From Tetraselmis striata (lineage: Eukaryota > Chlorophyta > Chlorodendrophyceae > Chlorodendrales > Chlorodendraceae), in NCBI GenBank assembly GCA_006384855.1, contig VCJN01002299.1, positions 85,699-149,698 on the forward strand: a DNA stretch of 64,000 nt. Direction: 5' to 3'. The notes under the pieces were generated by a model. That model was not told the origin of the DNA. It searched no databases and saw only the letters and a list, made by a program, of their open reading frames with translations. Each line of letters starts with the position of its first letter. The first letter of the stretch is position 1. The translations under genes were made by a program, and so were the position numbers. Positions 13,796 to 26,267 of this stretch are shown one piece after another.

Positions 13796-16700
13796 TCACT
13801 CGATCTCCACGGCGTCCGACTCCGCGCGCTTCACCTGCGGCCGCGACTTGAGCACTTTCTGCTTGCGGATCACGCGGCGCGCCGGCTTGAGCTGCGCGGC
13901 CGTGATGAAGTAGGAGGCGCCTGCGGTGGTGTGGGGCAAACGTCAGGGTGTTGCTCGTGCCAAGGTTTTCAAGGTCAGAGCTATTCAACGTTATACTAGG
14001 GTTTCGAACCCTATATGATAAACCCGGTTACCAGGGGCAGCCCTGCCTCAGGGCCACTGGCAACGTAGGATAATTATCAGGGTGTTTAAAGCTCTTGGCG
14101 GTGTGGCATGCAATTTCAGGGTTTCGAAAGAACCTAGGTCCTGCACCTGCAATCATCACTTGTCAGGGTACTGTTTTTTTTTTAGTATTTTGGCTTTCGG
14201 AGGACTAATGCCAAGGTGTTGCCCTTCCAAGGTGCTGCCTTTCCATACACACCCTTGGGGCTCGGGCACGTCGTTTTAGGGTTTCAGAGCGCCCGGAGGT
14301 AAACCTCTAATTATAAAGCCTCCGCGTACCTCTGGCACTTTGCTTCAAGTTGTTGCCACTGCTACCATAAGAGGGTCGGAGGATGAGTATGAGGAGGAGG
14401 GAGGGGGGGGGGGACGGGGGGGGGGGGGGATAGGGGGGGCATTGCCTGCGATGGGGGAGGGAACGGGCTGGCCGCCTCGCCCCTTGCTGGCGATGTACGC
14501 CATGATGGGCTGCTTCTCGTACACGTAGCCGCTCTGGTCCTCCACCGGCTCCAGCAGCTCCAGCACCTGCGGGCCGCCAAAACAGTGACTCAGTCGCAGG
14601 CAGTGAAACCCTACGGAACCCATTCAACGGCATGGCATCCTAATGTATGCATCCTAATGTCGACCTTGTCCCACTGCCACCGCTGCCACCGCCGCCAGGA
14701 CGCTGTGGTCCGGCGGCGGAGGAACATTGACGTCCGGACTCGAACAATACATAGGTAAAAGAGGCAGCCATCTGAAAGTCCCTAGCTTGGCCGAGACTCC
14801 GAAGTGTGCACCCAGGACTTGGGCTGCGGCATCCCGTACAGTACAGCGTTGTTCTACGCGTGCCGGCGCGGTCACCTACTACAGGCCGCAAAATAACAGG
14901 GACAACGGTACAAATCCGTGCGAAGGCTGCCCGCCACATGGCATCGAATCGCTTCCTGCAGTTTGCGGGCTTGGCATGGTGCACCCTCGAACTAGTAGCC
15001 CATGCCCATCGTCGCATGGATGCGGTGGCGCGTGCTAGCGAAAAACGCTAATGGGAGTGGTGTTGGCGAATCGTTTGCATGTGAGACGGCTCGCCGCGTT
15101 ACATCAAACGCACACAGTGTACACCCAGGGTCCGTTGGGTTATTTATATGCACCACATTTATACAGCATGTAGGTCTGTGTGGTGCCTCTCGTGCGTCAC
15201 GAGCCCGTGCCCTCGCAGATCGCTGGGGCTCCAAAGTGGCGTAACATTCGGTTGCTAGTGTCCGCACGCGGCGGGTATTTTGCTTGTACGTTAAAATTAG
15301 TGCACGAAACATAGAAGGCGGCGCGGCTGCAAGTATCCGGGTCTCTACCTCTGCTCGACCCGAAGGACTTGGGCAGCGCGCGATCGGTGCGCGCAACGTG
15401 TGCGCGTGTGCGCGTCATGGTCACGGGCAGGATTCGAACCTGTCGCCCGTTGCGCACGAGGCAAGTGTCTTACACTCGCCCCTACCTGTAGGCGGGATAA
15501 CGCCACATACCCACATTTTCTAGTATCTTTTTTTTCTGTTTATATCCTCTCCCAATTGGTGCGGCCTCTGCCACGCGCCGCAGTAGCAATTGTTTGCGAG
15601 TACAGAGCGTCGGTGTGATTTTGTGGACTGTAGTATAAGAACGCCGCGAATACCGGTAGGAAAACTGCGCTACCTGCCAGAGGTCAACGGTAGACTAAAC
15701 TATAGCAGCGAGACTGCAGCAAATGTTGCTGTAGGTTACCCGCAAGCGCACTGAGAGGCCTATGATAGGGGCTCTCACACGCGAGTCTGCACCCGCAAGT
15801 CGCAACTGCTCTGTAGGGGCGGGGCGGGGAAGATGGAGGAATAGGGAGACAAGGGGGGGGGGGGGGGGGGGGGCTCTCACCGGCCTGAGGGTCAGCGGGC
15901 AGGCCTGGTTGACGGACACCTCGTTGCTGTCGTCGGCCATGACAAGATCGGCGTCGGGGTCCTCCTCACCGCCGTTGGGGTCCACCACCGCCCGCAGCTC
16001 GCGATCAAAGCGCACCATGTGCTCGCTGGTGCTGGGGTCGAACCTGGTCAATGGAGGAGGGGAAGGGGGCAATGAGTCAACGCACGCAGCAGACAGGAAC
16101 TCTCCGGGGTCCGTACCGCTCTTGCATTCGCTGCACCCATTCGTGTGGGAGCAATGTGACAAGTCCGATGTCTGCATACGGTACAATTAAATACGGTCCG
16201 CAAGCCCCTAAAAATGTGAATTGTTTTGCACCTTTGGGTCGGAATATTCGTGTTGTATTCAAGCCCTGTTCTGACCGATTTCTCCGTTTTAATACTTTCT
16301 TTGCTCTGCACAGGGGGTCAGAAACGTTGTTTATCCGCACACAGTTTGTGTTTGTACGGTATGCCACGGTTACGGGAACGATGTGTGCCTGAGATTTTTA
16401 AAGGGCGGGTACAGGAACGATACCGCACTGCCGGGTGGAAAGCGCTGTGCTTCTGAGGCGCATGTTGTCTCGATTGTTACCTTGGCTTTGCGAGCCATCC
16501 GTGCCCAAGGCGCGACGCTCGCCACACGGCAGCGTGATATCGCATATATACCCGGCGTAACCCCAGATACACATTGTGCGTGTACTCGGAAAAACCCCTA
16601 AAACTTTAAACTACCCCCCCCCCCCCCCCCCGGAGACTTCAACTGTAGGTTTCATTGTGGATCGATGCAGCGATCTACAGATCCTCAAATCGGGAACACC

Positions 16701-18657
16701 AAGCTCCGAAACCAGTGCGACACTCTAGCTGAGGAGGGTAGTTCAATCAATCTTGCTTTCTCGTCTCTGCACTTCCCGATCGCGCACTGCACCACCCACC
16801 CGACTGACCAAATGACTCCCTAAGGCAGAAGTGCCGCGGCGAGCGCATACGTACAGTACTTTCTGGGCTGCGGCAACTTGGATAAGCGTCCCTGCGGTGA
16901 GGGTTGACCGGATGTAGCGACTTGACAGTGGTGACAAGCTGCAAAGAGGGCTACGCCATTTACCCACTCGGGAGGCGGGTAATCAGTGGCGCCCGTCCAA
17001 CCCCCTGCAGCTCTATGTAAGCACTCCCTAACCCCCTCCCCCCCCCCCCACTCTCTCTCTCCCCCGCCCTCTCCCTCTGTGACAAGCTGTCCTGAGATAG
17101 GCTTCCCGGGAATTCCACCAATAATTGCGCCTTGTCCCGAGGGCATCTAAGGTTTATGTTTATGGCCAATGCCAAACCCTACTTCGTAAACCCCTCAAAG
17201 ACCCTTGATTTTGGGTGGGTGGGGGGGGGGGGGGGGGGGGAACAGCGCTCACCCAGAAGCGGCCAGCATCTCCTCCCGCATGCGTGCCAGCTCCGCCTCA
17301 AAGTTGGTGGCCACCACTACCTCGCCGCTATTGACAGCCGGGGCCACGTAGGCCGAGGCCAGCTGGCGCAGCGCGCTCGCCTGCGCGCCCAGCTCCGCGT
17401 CGATGCGCAGCATCTCCTCCACCGCGGCGCGCACCGCCGCCACGTTATCCTTCTGCCCGGGTGAGGCCGCGAGGTACTTGGCGCTCTCGATGAAATTGGT
17501 GTCAAAGTCGCTCATCTGCGAGAGATAGGGGCATCGCGGCCGACAGTGCTTCCCACCTTTAACAACCCCGCGCCAACTACTCGCGAGCGCCCCTCTTGGC
17601 TACCAACGCTCAAGGCCACTCCCTCCCGTTCTCTCTGTTGCGCTATTTCTCATGGATTGCAGCAGCGCCGACTGGCTCGCGGGCCGCAATGAGGCCCAGT
17701 CTGAGGTGCTCACATGATGTCAGCAAGCCCCCGCTACACAGTGATGCCTTTCCACCTTGTAGGTACATGGCGTAAGACAGCCCCCCCTTGCGGCACCCTC
17801 ACATTCCAAACTGCCGCTCTACCATTGACCCCCCCCAAAAAAACAGACACACACAATACACACCTTGTTATCTCCCTCCATCTCTCTCTCATGCTTTTTT
17901 ATCCCATCCCTCATACCCTGTCGCCGCACACTGGTTGTCGCTGTTGTCTTGCCGCCGTGTAGGCAAAATGCAGTCCAAATTGCCCCCGGTGTCTGCCGCC
18001 CTCTCTCTCTCACATGCTATCCCTTTCATGGGTCGTAGCCGTACGCCAGTTGACTCGCTTATAGCAAACGGGCGCAGCCTGATTTCACCCTCACCCGAAT
18101 AAGAAGTGGATGAAGGGCGCATCTGCCTAGCGGGTGATTGTATACAGCGCAGTGGCAGTGGCAATGTGTGGGGCTACCAACATGACGCTGACACGCTGAC
18201 AGCTGCACCAGAGACTGCCCTCGTCATGCATCCTCGTTGGAGGGGCACGGACCGTATCCAAACCCTATCCACCTCACATGCAGTTGCGTATAAACGTAGG
18301 CACATTACTGAAGCATTCGTCGAGGAGGCGCCCAGGTGCCGGTAGGGCGATAGCGATAGCCGTGGCAGCAGCCTCGCTGGCGGGCCCGAGGCGGCGCACG
18401 CAGCCGGCATGGCATGAATATCCGCCCAGCCCCGCTTCCTTACATATCACACGACTAAGCACACATTTCCGACTCCCGCCCGCGTGTGCTCTCGCGGGGG
18501 GCAGGGGCGGCAAGGGAGGGGATATGAGGGGGGCGACATCGTCGCGGCGGTGCTGGTGGTGGTGGCTACTCGCCTGCATGGTTCTGAGCTGCTCCACGCG
18601 CGACGCGCCGTTGTCCGCGATGTGGCGAAGCGTGTTTGTATCCATCGAGGTCGCCAT
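13796..18657 (-). CDS. NSE2: NSE2/MMS21-like SMC5/6 SUMO ligase with altered SP-RING
   Basis: Minus-strand exons 18657-18574, 17515-17253, 16043-15881, 14566-14446 and 13920-13796 join in phase to 251 aa, a normal length for NSE2/MMS21. The N-terminal half is helical (QLRTMQ|MSDFDTNFIESAKY). The SP-RING begins with NQACPLTLRPV and continues EPVEDQSGYVYEKQPIMAYI, which aligns with the plant-type segment ending ...YEKKAIM.YI. Family role: a SUMO E3 ligase of the SMC5/6 complex acting in DNA repair and replication. Oddities: the expected zinc ligands Cys-x-His are Ser-Gly-Tyr, and the distal Cys pair is absent in QPVPSPIAGASYF. Introns 1 and 4 need GC donors (CAG|GCGAGT, CAG|GCAATG), the only choices that keep phase. 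Introns 2-4 carry sense-strand poly-C runs. The gene could instead encode another U-box-like ligase. No sequence supports expression. Confidence 0.7.
14690..14860 (-). other. tRNA-like relic in an NSE2 intron
   Basis: On the minus strand a B-box-like TGTTCGAGTCC lies near 14730-14742, about 60 nt downstream of an A-box-like GGCCAAGCTAGGG. No acceptor stem can be folded, so it is at best a tRNA-derived fragment. Confidence 0.2.
15405..15500 (-). other. tRNA-derived element (Thr-CGT-like 3' half) in an NSE2 intron
   Basis: The minus strand shows a good T arm (CAGGTTCGAATCCTG) and a possible anticodon arm TTGC-CTCGTGC-GCAA. The loop has 7 nt, T at position 33 and anticodon CGT. The 5' half does not pair with the 3' acceptor strand. 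This is a tRNA pseudogene or the head of a SINE, not a functional tRNA as it stands. Confidence 0.3.
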
Positions 18658-18698
18658 GGCGAGCCCGCTTGTGTAGGTGGCGGGGTGGGGTCCGAGAG

Positions 18699-18729
<31 letters not shown>

Positions 18730-19693
18730 GATTCTCGATTTCTCGGACGACGATCCGAGAAGACGGCCCTCGGGCTGTCGTGGCGCTGTGCGGGTGTGCG
18801 GCCGTAAGACACGCGCCGTGCAAGCGACGACTCGGTGCGCTTCGTGAGGGTTAAAGACGGGAGCGAGGAGGTTTTCAGAGGGCGTCGTGAGAGGTGGTGC
18901 TGGCCTTGAGTTGTAGCGAGTGCGCGACCAGTCGTCTCCGTCTATCGCGACACTTCGAACCTCGCGGCGCACAAATTCAAAGCTGCGCCCGCTGATGCTC
19001 CAAGCAGGCGGGTTTCACTTCTGCCAGTCCTGTCCCGGGGGCGGGAAAAATGTCGGCGTGTTCTCGACGACTACCCCCAAAAAACAAAATATAGTCGCTA
19101 TAGCCACATGAGCTAGCTGCAAAAGGCGATCAGGAAGCCACCCGAAGAGGAAATACAAAACGTCCACAACAGCAATTGCGCGGTGGACTATACCAACATG
19201 AATGCATAACTTTCAATTTTCAAATATAACTGCTGCAGCCGCCTGCTGTAATCCTTATGTACTGTAAACTAGCGACTACGGGTACCCGTACTTCTGAAAA
19301 GAAAACCTATTGTCCACCACCGGTCGTACGGGTACTAACGACAACCCGTACAGTGGTTGGTACTGGTACTACCTACTTACACGTACCGTGATACTCATAA
19401 TGTACTACCGGCGGGCTCAATATCAAAATAAATTATGTAAAAGTACAAGAATCAGTTTCGCGCCGCTCAATGTAGCAGTCGCTAGTCGCTATCCTGAGCA
19501 GCTGCGCGCCCGCTAGCGACTAAGGATTAGTCGCTATATGCTGAGGATCATTATCATCATGCACATCGGCGCGCCGGCTGCCCAAATCAATTGGCACTCT
19601 CTCGTCGTCGATCCGACCCATCGCCAGCCAGACCAAGACAACGATCGCCTGCTTTGCTGCTATACCTTCCCAAACGCTTGCGGCCTGCTAGTG
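18658..19693. other. Intergenic region between divergent genes
   Basis: Separates the divergently transcribed NSE2-like and chloroplast-protein genes, so it should hold both promoters; I see no clear TATA box. A G run lies at about 18703-18727, in the putative NSE2 5' leader (C on its sense strand). Copy 1 of a short dispersed repeat is at about 19012-19056. TAGTCGCTA and GTACTGGTAC motifs recur at 19250-19530. Confidence 0.5.
19012..19056 (+). repeat. Short dispersed repeat, copy 1 (copy 2 at about 22940-22984)
   Basis: Both copies read GGTTTCACT...TGCCAGTCCTGTCCCGGGG followed by a G/A-rich end. They are about 45 bp long with few mismatches and the same orientation. No coding sense is evident. 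Confidence 0.75.
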
Positions 19694-21441
19694 ATGGCTC
19701 TCGCCGCGTGTGCTGCAGCTACTGGGGCCACCGCCACCTTCCAGACCGGCCGCATCGGAGTAACCCCCCCCCCCCCCCCCCCCCCACACACACACACATA
19801 CCGCCCCGCCCCGCCTGCTACCCGTACTGCACTAAATGTTGCCGTAGTACGGACATAGATTATGACAGGATAAGGAAGTCGCAATTTGTTAAATCTATCG
19901 ATGTACCGCAGATGCCAGTAGGGATTAAAATGCGCCACATCGGATAAGGTGGCGGGGAAAAATGAAATTGCGGTCAGATTTTGATGTAGATGTGCTGCGA
20001 GTGACCGAATATTAACGCCCCAGACCCCCCTTTTCCTTGCAGCTGGCTGCCTCGCTGCGAGCTAGCAGCCCCAGCTGCCCCAAGCCGTCGCTGCGCCTGT
20101 CGCACCGCGGTCAGCTCTGCGCCAACCCGCTGCGAGCGGCGTCGCGCCACGTTGGTGCTGCTCGTCCTGCCGCACGGGTTGCCGGCTCCCGGAGCGCTGT
20201 GATGGCGTCCGCAGCGGTCACTCCCGCCATCATCGTCGGCAAGGGGCGTGTGGGGCAGGCCCTGCTGGACATGGGCGCCGGTGAGGACGTTATTCTCGGT
20301 CGTGGGGAGGCGATCGCCGGACCTGAGGGTCCCATCATCGTCTGCACTCGCAACAACGACCTCCAAGGTAGCCCCCTTCCGCCCTATCCCATCCTCAATA
20401 TATGTGTGTGGTGGTGGGGGGGCGGGGGTGGGGGGGGGGGGGGGGAGAGCCGCGCCAAAGGATTCAGCACTGCCACGAAGTGGCACAGGCGCTGACCATG
20501 GGCTTGATTTCTTGTCCGTGCGGGAAGGCGTCGTGGACGCCACTCCTGCGGAACGCCGGGAGGATCTAGTCTTCATCCAGAACGTGAGCGCCGAATGCTA
20601 GGCACTGCTCCCACCTACAGTAATGCCATGGATGGTCGCACATCGGGGTGACTTGTGCAGGCTCCCTGTTGGCGCATTCTACCTTCTGCAATCAGTGCAT
20701 GGTAGTGCCTGCAACCTCAGCCTGTGCAGGTGATGGTGTTGTTCTCCGTCCGCGCAGCATCCTGCAGATGCACTTCTGCAACATTACATGGTGAAGACAT
20801 ACGCCCATTCTGAGTGCAATTGGGCGCACCCCTGCTGATGGCTGGTCTGCTGGGCGCACCCCCACCCACAGGGCATGCTGCAGCCCTGGCTGGACGCCGC
20901 CGGGCTGGGCGACAACACGCAGGTGCTGGTGTTCTTTGCGGTGGCCAAGCTAGGCGACAAGCCCATGGACGGCAAGACAGACGTCAACCCAGAGGGCCTC
21001 ACCGCCGCGTACGGTAAGCACGCGCAAAACGTGGCGGACCGCCTGGCGTGCGACGGGCTATCCTGCAAGGTGCTTGACCAGGAAGAGTTCAAGAAGGCCA
21101 TGCTGGAGAAGCTTATCTGGATCTCCGCTTTCATGCTGGTTGGCGCGAAGCACGGCGGCACCGTCGGTGACGTCGAGGCGAAGCATACGGCTGATGTCAC
21201 CGCTCTGATCAACGAGCTGGCGGCCGCAGGTGCGGCTGAGCTAAACGTCACCCTGGACGATGGCGTGGTGGACCGCCTCAATGCGTATGCCCGCACGGTT
21301 GCGCATTTCCCGACGGCGGTGAAGGAGTTTGAGTGGCGCAACGGCTGGTTCTACGCCATCTCGGAGCGGGCGCTGCAGGCGGGCAAGGACGACCCCTGCC
21401 CCATGCACACCGCTTGGCTGAAGGAAGTGGGCGCTATCTAA
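19694..21441 (+). CDS. Conserved plastid-targeted green-lineage protein, 338 aa
   Basis: Exons 19694-19759, 20043-20367, 20528-20583 and 20872-21441 splice in phase to about 338 aa. The first 65 or so residues (MALAACAAATGATATFQTG..., then Ser/Arg/Ala-rich) look like a chloroplast transit peptide. The mature part opens with a Rossmann-like nucleotide-binding segment (PAIIVGKGRVGQALLDMG) and continues with GPIIVCTRNNDL, EDLVFIQN|GMLQPW, DGKTDVNPEGLTAAYGKHA, KMLEKLIW-type helices and PTAVKEFEWRNGWFY. This order matches a conserved plant and algal chloroplast protein of unknown function; from memory Arabidopsis At1g16080 is a member. A ketopantoate-reductase-like NAD(P)-binding fold is an inference. 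Intron 1 carries a poly-C run plus (CA)n; intron 2 carries a poly-G run. The start is the only ATG giving a phase-0 first exon. Confidence 0.82.
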
Positions 21442-24065
21442 GCAACAGCGGCAGAATCCCAAAAGCGGCATGTAAGCATGCCCCCCCCCCCCCCCCCCCC
21501 CCCCCCACCTTTCCCTGCCGTCAGCCGCTCGGCTAGACGTACTATTTGCCGCCTGTTGGCTGTACGCCGAACTTTGAGAGATCGTCCTATCCCTTCCCAG
21601 CCCCCTTCCCGTTCCCACTTGGCCCTCGGCCTGCGGATGATGCACATTCCCCCCAGCAACACCACATGTCTGCTGCATGCTTGACGCAAGTTGGCTACGC
21701 AGCTCGCGGTGTTATATGTCCAGCATGTGCATGGCACGCACCTGATGAGGCGACAGTGGTATCCCCATGGATTCGGGATACTCGCCTTGTGTGCACCATC
21801 GCATACCTGCTGGGCAAGGGGGGCTCATCTTGGAGTATATATGACTGTTGTAGGAACTGCTAAGACACCCACTGAGCATAAAGGGGAGGAAGCGCGGGGG
21901 TTGGGGAGTCAGATGCCCTTCGTAAGAAGAGTCTGTGCAGGATCATGAGCTGTACCTGGAGAGTCAATCATGGTTTCAACATCGATCATCTGGCACATGT
22001 TATGGTCTCGAGAAAGGGAGCTGCCGGGGTAATTGCGGAAGTCTACCACTTGAATGAAGCGGTTGCCCAGGCTTGTGAAAGGTCAGCCCGGTTATACCAG
22101 CCGAGTGGGGTGATTGGCCACGGCAGGATAACGTGTCATCACTCGATCATCACGTCACGAGTACTCGCAGCGCACCGGATGTTCCGGGTGTCTCTATCAG
22201 TCTCTATCTGCAACCTTGCACCCGAACCGCCCCACCGCCTTTACTGCCTCCTTCCCGGAGAACCGGGCTGGCTCGCCCACTGCTAGAATATTTTACTATT
22301 CATTTATTCAAGCATGTCTATATAAAGTGGCATATCCTACAATCCATATTGAAATTTGTATTTCATTTTATGCATGCTGGGGGCTACAGCTGCATAGCCA
22401 GTCAGGATGCGGTTCTATCGCCCCTCAGCCGCCGTCCTTTCTACGACTGCGCCTATATTTAACTCCCTGCTGATATATTCGACAGGTCTCTCTCTTCGTC
22501 TTTGGAACAATTGAAACAAGGCAGGGTCTCAGATATGCTGAAACGTGGCTTTCCGCCGGATGGTGGGGCGTGCCGCGCGCTAAACTACGTGCTTTATTTG
22601 TGGAATTATGTAGCAATACATATTCATCCGCGAAACGATGATCCAAGCGCAACGAGTAAGTAAGAAAAAAATTATGCGTAGCGACTATATATATTCGCTA
22701 TTTCACTGCTGCTGACGACGACGACGATAAAATAAAAATTCGCTGCTTTGCTATTACGAGAAATACGAGCGGTGTGAATTACAAACAGACCAGTAGTTAA
22801 CGCCCCCGCAAAAAGCTGCCATACTAAACGACAACACCATAGCCGAGAACTGCTGGTAGTATCCCGTCGCGTCGCCTACCCAGGGCTTTCCGTAACTGGA
22901 TTGCTGCGTGCCTAAACGGCCGTTGTAGAGACGCTGCAAGGGTTTCACTGGTGCCAGTCCTGTCCCGGGGACGGGGAAAAACCAAAAAAAGTACCCCGAT
23001 GAGCCGCAGGCGGTAGTCGCGCATCGCGCGCCCGCTCCATCGCCCCGCGCTGTCCGTCGCTGTCCGTCGCGCCTCAAAACAAAGACATAATGTACGGTAC
23101 GATGGCGGACACTACTCTGCGCGGACACTACGACGACTAAGGATCCTCTTGGGATTTTGGATCGTAGAGTATCGTCAGGGTTTCTGCGGGGACACCGTGT
23201 CGGGGACACTTGAGTGCCTGTATGCTGCGGCGGAACAGCAACAGCGACGGAGCACCTGGCCACCACGGCACGGACGTCGCGAGCGAGTCAGCGGCGCTCG
23301 GTGCTCGCGAGACGCGACAGCGGTACCTTTAAGACGGACGCGCGGCACCGGCGGACAGCCACAACCCTCGCCTGACCTTCACGAACGACGCTTCTACCGC
23401 GGCCTGACGAGACATTGCCGGCGGATCGGGCTCGGCCTGTAAACATATTACGTCAGAACAACCCGACTCCGAAGAGTACGTCAACTCGGGGAGTCCGGGA
23501 CGTGTCCGAGCGCCCAGAAGACGACCGCCAGCCAGTATCCATTCCGCGGACTTCGAACCTGCATCCTTGAATCGGAGGACTCCACCGTATTGCCATGGTG
23601 CGACTACAGCGAAAGTCCGCTCGGAAGGCCTCAGCCGGTGAGCGAATCGAGCCCGCCGCTCTTCGTGAGCACAACAAATATGCCCCGCCACCTTGTCAGA
23701 CTGCCATGCAGCAACTAGTTCGTAGGTGTACTAGTGCTGGAGGTTGCCTCCGGAAAGAAAAATTCTTTGCGAGGGCTCGCTCGATATCGTTGTCGTTCTC
23801 GACTCGGTCCCAGCAGTAACAAGCAATGAATAAGCAACGTCTCATTTGCCGGTATATGGCAAAGTCGCACGTCTCGTCACTGCTGCTATATTAGTCGAGT
23901 AAGAACAGCAGCTCGGGGCTACACGCTACACCGATACACAATTGTAGCGCTGATGGCGTCGAAGTACCAATCATAAGCTACCCACAAAAGCCTCGACGTC
24001 TTGTCCACTTCATAACATTGCCACAATTGCGTGCCATGAAGAAGTAGTACGATCCTCCTGCATGT
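21442..24065. other. Intergenic region, no gene seen
   Basis: Holds a poly-C run (about 21481-21506) just after the upstream stop, copy 2 of the 45-bp dispersed repeat (about 22940-22984), a GTGTGAATTACAAA stretch near 22775 resembling the LINE tail, and a tRNA-like stretch near 23540-23620. No convincing exon. Confidence 0.55.
23535..23625 (-). other. tRNA-like stretch
   Basis: The minus strand reads TAGTCGCACCATGG (A-box-like), then a TCCT...AGGA anticodon-like hairpin with an 8-nt loop, then GCAGGTTCGAAGTCC (B-box-like). Acceptor pairing is poor and the loop is one base too long. Probably a tRNA pseudogene or SINE head. Confidence 0.25.
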
Positions 24066-26267
24066 ATGCATGCATATGTGCCACGTGTGCGTGCAACGCG
24101 TGTGGCCGCGTTTTTGATGAGATATGCACTTACGCAGTGGTGTTTTGCTTACCTGTTGGAAGGCTGCGCGGCAGCGGCACTCGCGCTCGCTCTGCTGCTG
24201 GCCGCCCTGTTGGTGTTTGCTGCATGCGCCGCTGATGATGGATCGACGAGCCCGACCGACTCGGCCGTCTCCGGCACCGTGATCGGCATCGATCTTGGGA
24301 CCACATATTCGTGTGTCGCCGTCTACAAGAACGGGCGCGTGGAGGTGATCGCTAACGACCAGGGCAACCGGATCACGCCCTCTTACGTCGCTTTCACGGA
24401 TGCCGAACGCCTGATCGGCGAGGCTGCCAAGAACCAGGCGACGAGCAACCCGGAGGGCACGGTGTACGACGTCAAGCGGCTCATCGGGCGCCGGTACGCT
24501 GACAAGGAGGTGCAACGCGACCGCAAGCTCGTCTCGTACAACATCGTCGACCGTGATGGGAAGCCCAACGTGCGGGTGTCGGTCAAGGGCGAGGCAAAGA
24601 CGTTTTCGCCCGAGGAAGTCAGCGCCATGGTGCTGGGCAAGATGAAGGCCACCGCGGAGGCGTACCTGGGCAAGCCAGTCAAGCACGCCGTCGTCACGGT
24701 ACCCGCGTACTTTAACGACGCGCAGCGGCAGGCCACCAAGGACGCGGGCGTGATCGCCGGCCTCTCCGTGGAGCGCATCATCAACGAGCCCACCGCCGCG
24801 GCACTCGCGTACGGCCTGGATCAAAAGGGTCCCGAGAAGAACATCCTGGTCTTTGACCTCGGCGGCGGTACCTTCGACGTTTCGGTGCTGACCATCGAAG
24901 ACGGCGTGTTCGAGGTGCTTTCCACCAGCGGCGACACCCACCTGGGCGGCGAAGACTTTGACCAGCGCGTGATGGAGTACCTGATCAAGCTGGTGAAGAA
25001 GAAGCACGGCAAGGACGTGAGCAGCGACGCGCGCGCCAAGCAGAAGCTGAGACGCGAGGCGGAGCGCGTCAAGCGCGCGCTGTCGACCCAGCACCAGACC
25101 CGCGTGGAGATCGAGTCGCTCGCAGAGGGCGTCGATCTGTCGGAACCTCTCACCCGCGCTCGTTTCGAGGAGCTCAACGCTGATTTGTTCAAGAAAACCA
25201 TGGGACCGGTCAAGCAGGTACACCAATTATGAGCACGGACGCCCAGTGCATGCGTTGAGTTTATGCGACTCGGTGAACGCGCGTGGTCGTAGTGGGGAGG
25301 ATCCCACTTATACAGCAGCGAAATGACAGTGCTTATCGCTGCACAGGCGCTAGCGGGTGCAAAGCTGAAAAAGTCGGACATCGACGAGATCGTGCTTGTC
25401 GGCGGCTCGACGCGCATCCCGAAAGTGCAGCAGCTGTTGAAAGAGTTTTTCGACGGCAAGGAGCCCAGCCAGGGGGTCAACCCAGACGAAGCGGTGGCGT
25501 ACGGTGCGGCGGTGCAGGGCGGCATCCTGTCGGGCGAGGGCGGCGAGGACGTGAGCGGCGTCATCTTGCTGGACGTCGCGCCGCTTACGCTGGGCATCGA
25601 GACGGTTGGCGGCGTGATGGCGAAGCTCATCCCGCGCGACACCACCATCCCCACCAAGCGCTCGCAGGTCTTCACCACCAACCAGGACCAGCAGTCCACG
25701 GTCTCCATCCAGGTCTTTGAGGGCGAGCGCGCCATGACCAAGGACAACCACCCGCTGGGCAAGTTCGACCTCCAGGGGATCCCCCCAGCCCCGCGTGGCG
25801 TGCCCCAGATCGAAGTGACCTTCGAGGTGGATGCAAACGGCATCTTGAGCGTCAGCGCGGAGGACAAGGGCAGTGGGAAGAGGGAGAAGATCACCATCAC
25901 CAACGACAAGGGGCGCTTCAGCAAGGAAGAGATCGAGCGCATGGTGGCGGAGGCTGAGGAGTACGCGGAGGAGGATCGGATGGCGAAGGAGCGCATCGAC
26001 GCGCGCAACACGCTGGAGACGTACTGCTACAGCACGCGGAGCCGCATGGAGGACGAGGACATGAAGCTGGGCAAGGGTGACAGGGAAGCGGCAGCTGAAG
26101 CGGTGAGCGAGACGCTGGAGTGGATGGAGGACAACCCGGAGGCAGAGGCGGAGGAGTATAGCGAGAAGCTCCGCGAGCTGCAAGACATATGCGGTCCCAT
26201 CCTGGCGCAGGGGCAGCCGGGGGAGGATGACAACGGCGACGATCTGGGAGACCTCGACGAGCTGTAG
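24066..26267 (+). CDS. BIP: ER Hsp70 chaperone BiP/GRP78
   Basis: Two exons, 24066-25217 and 25347-26267, with a 129-nt GT-AG intron that restores the Hsp70 phrase ...[24 protein letters not shown]. Up to 690 aa. The ATPase domain has the phosphate-1 loop [17 protein letters not shown] (about residues 74-90), the [12 protein letters not shown] loop and [13 protein letters not shown]. The substrate-binding domain has [22 protein letters not shown]. The leader contains a hydrophobic run ([21 protein letters not shown]) fitting a signal peptide; translation may start at the ATG at 24117 rather than 24066. The C terminus is acidic and ends LDEL, an HDEL/KDEL-like retrieval signal, so the ER lumen is the likely site. 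Family role: ATP-driven folding and regulation of UPR sensors. The stop is TAG. It converges on the IRE1-like remnant about 1.1 kb downstream. Confidence 0.95.

Noticed and set aside
13990-14040. tRNA gene suggested by a perfect T arm (AGGGTTCGAAACCCT, minus)
   Set aside because: No acceptor, D or anticodon arm can be paired around it.
18274-18972. 232-codon minus ORF containing the NSE2 start
   Set aside because: It runs through the poly-G tract and intron; only 18657-18574 fits the NSE2 protein.
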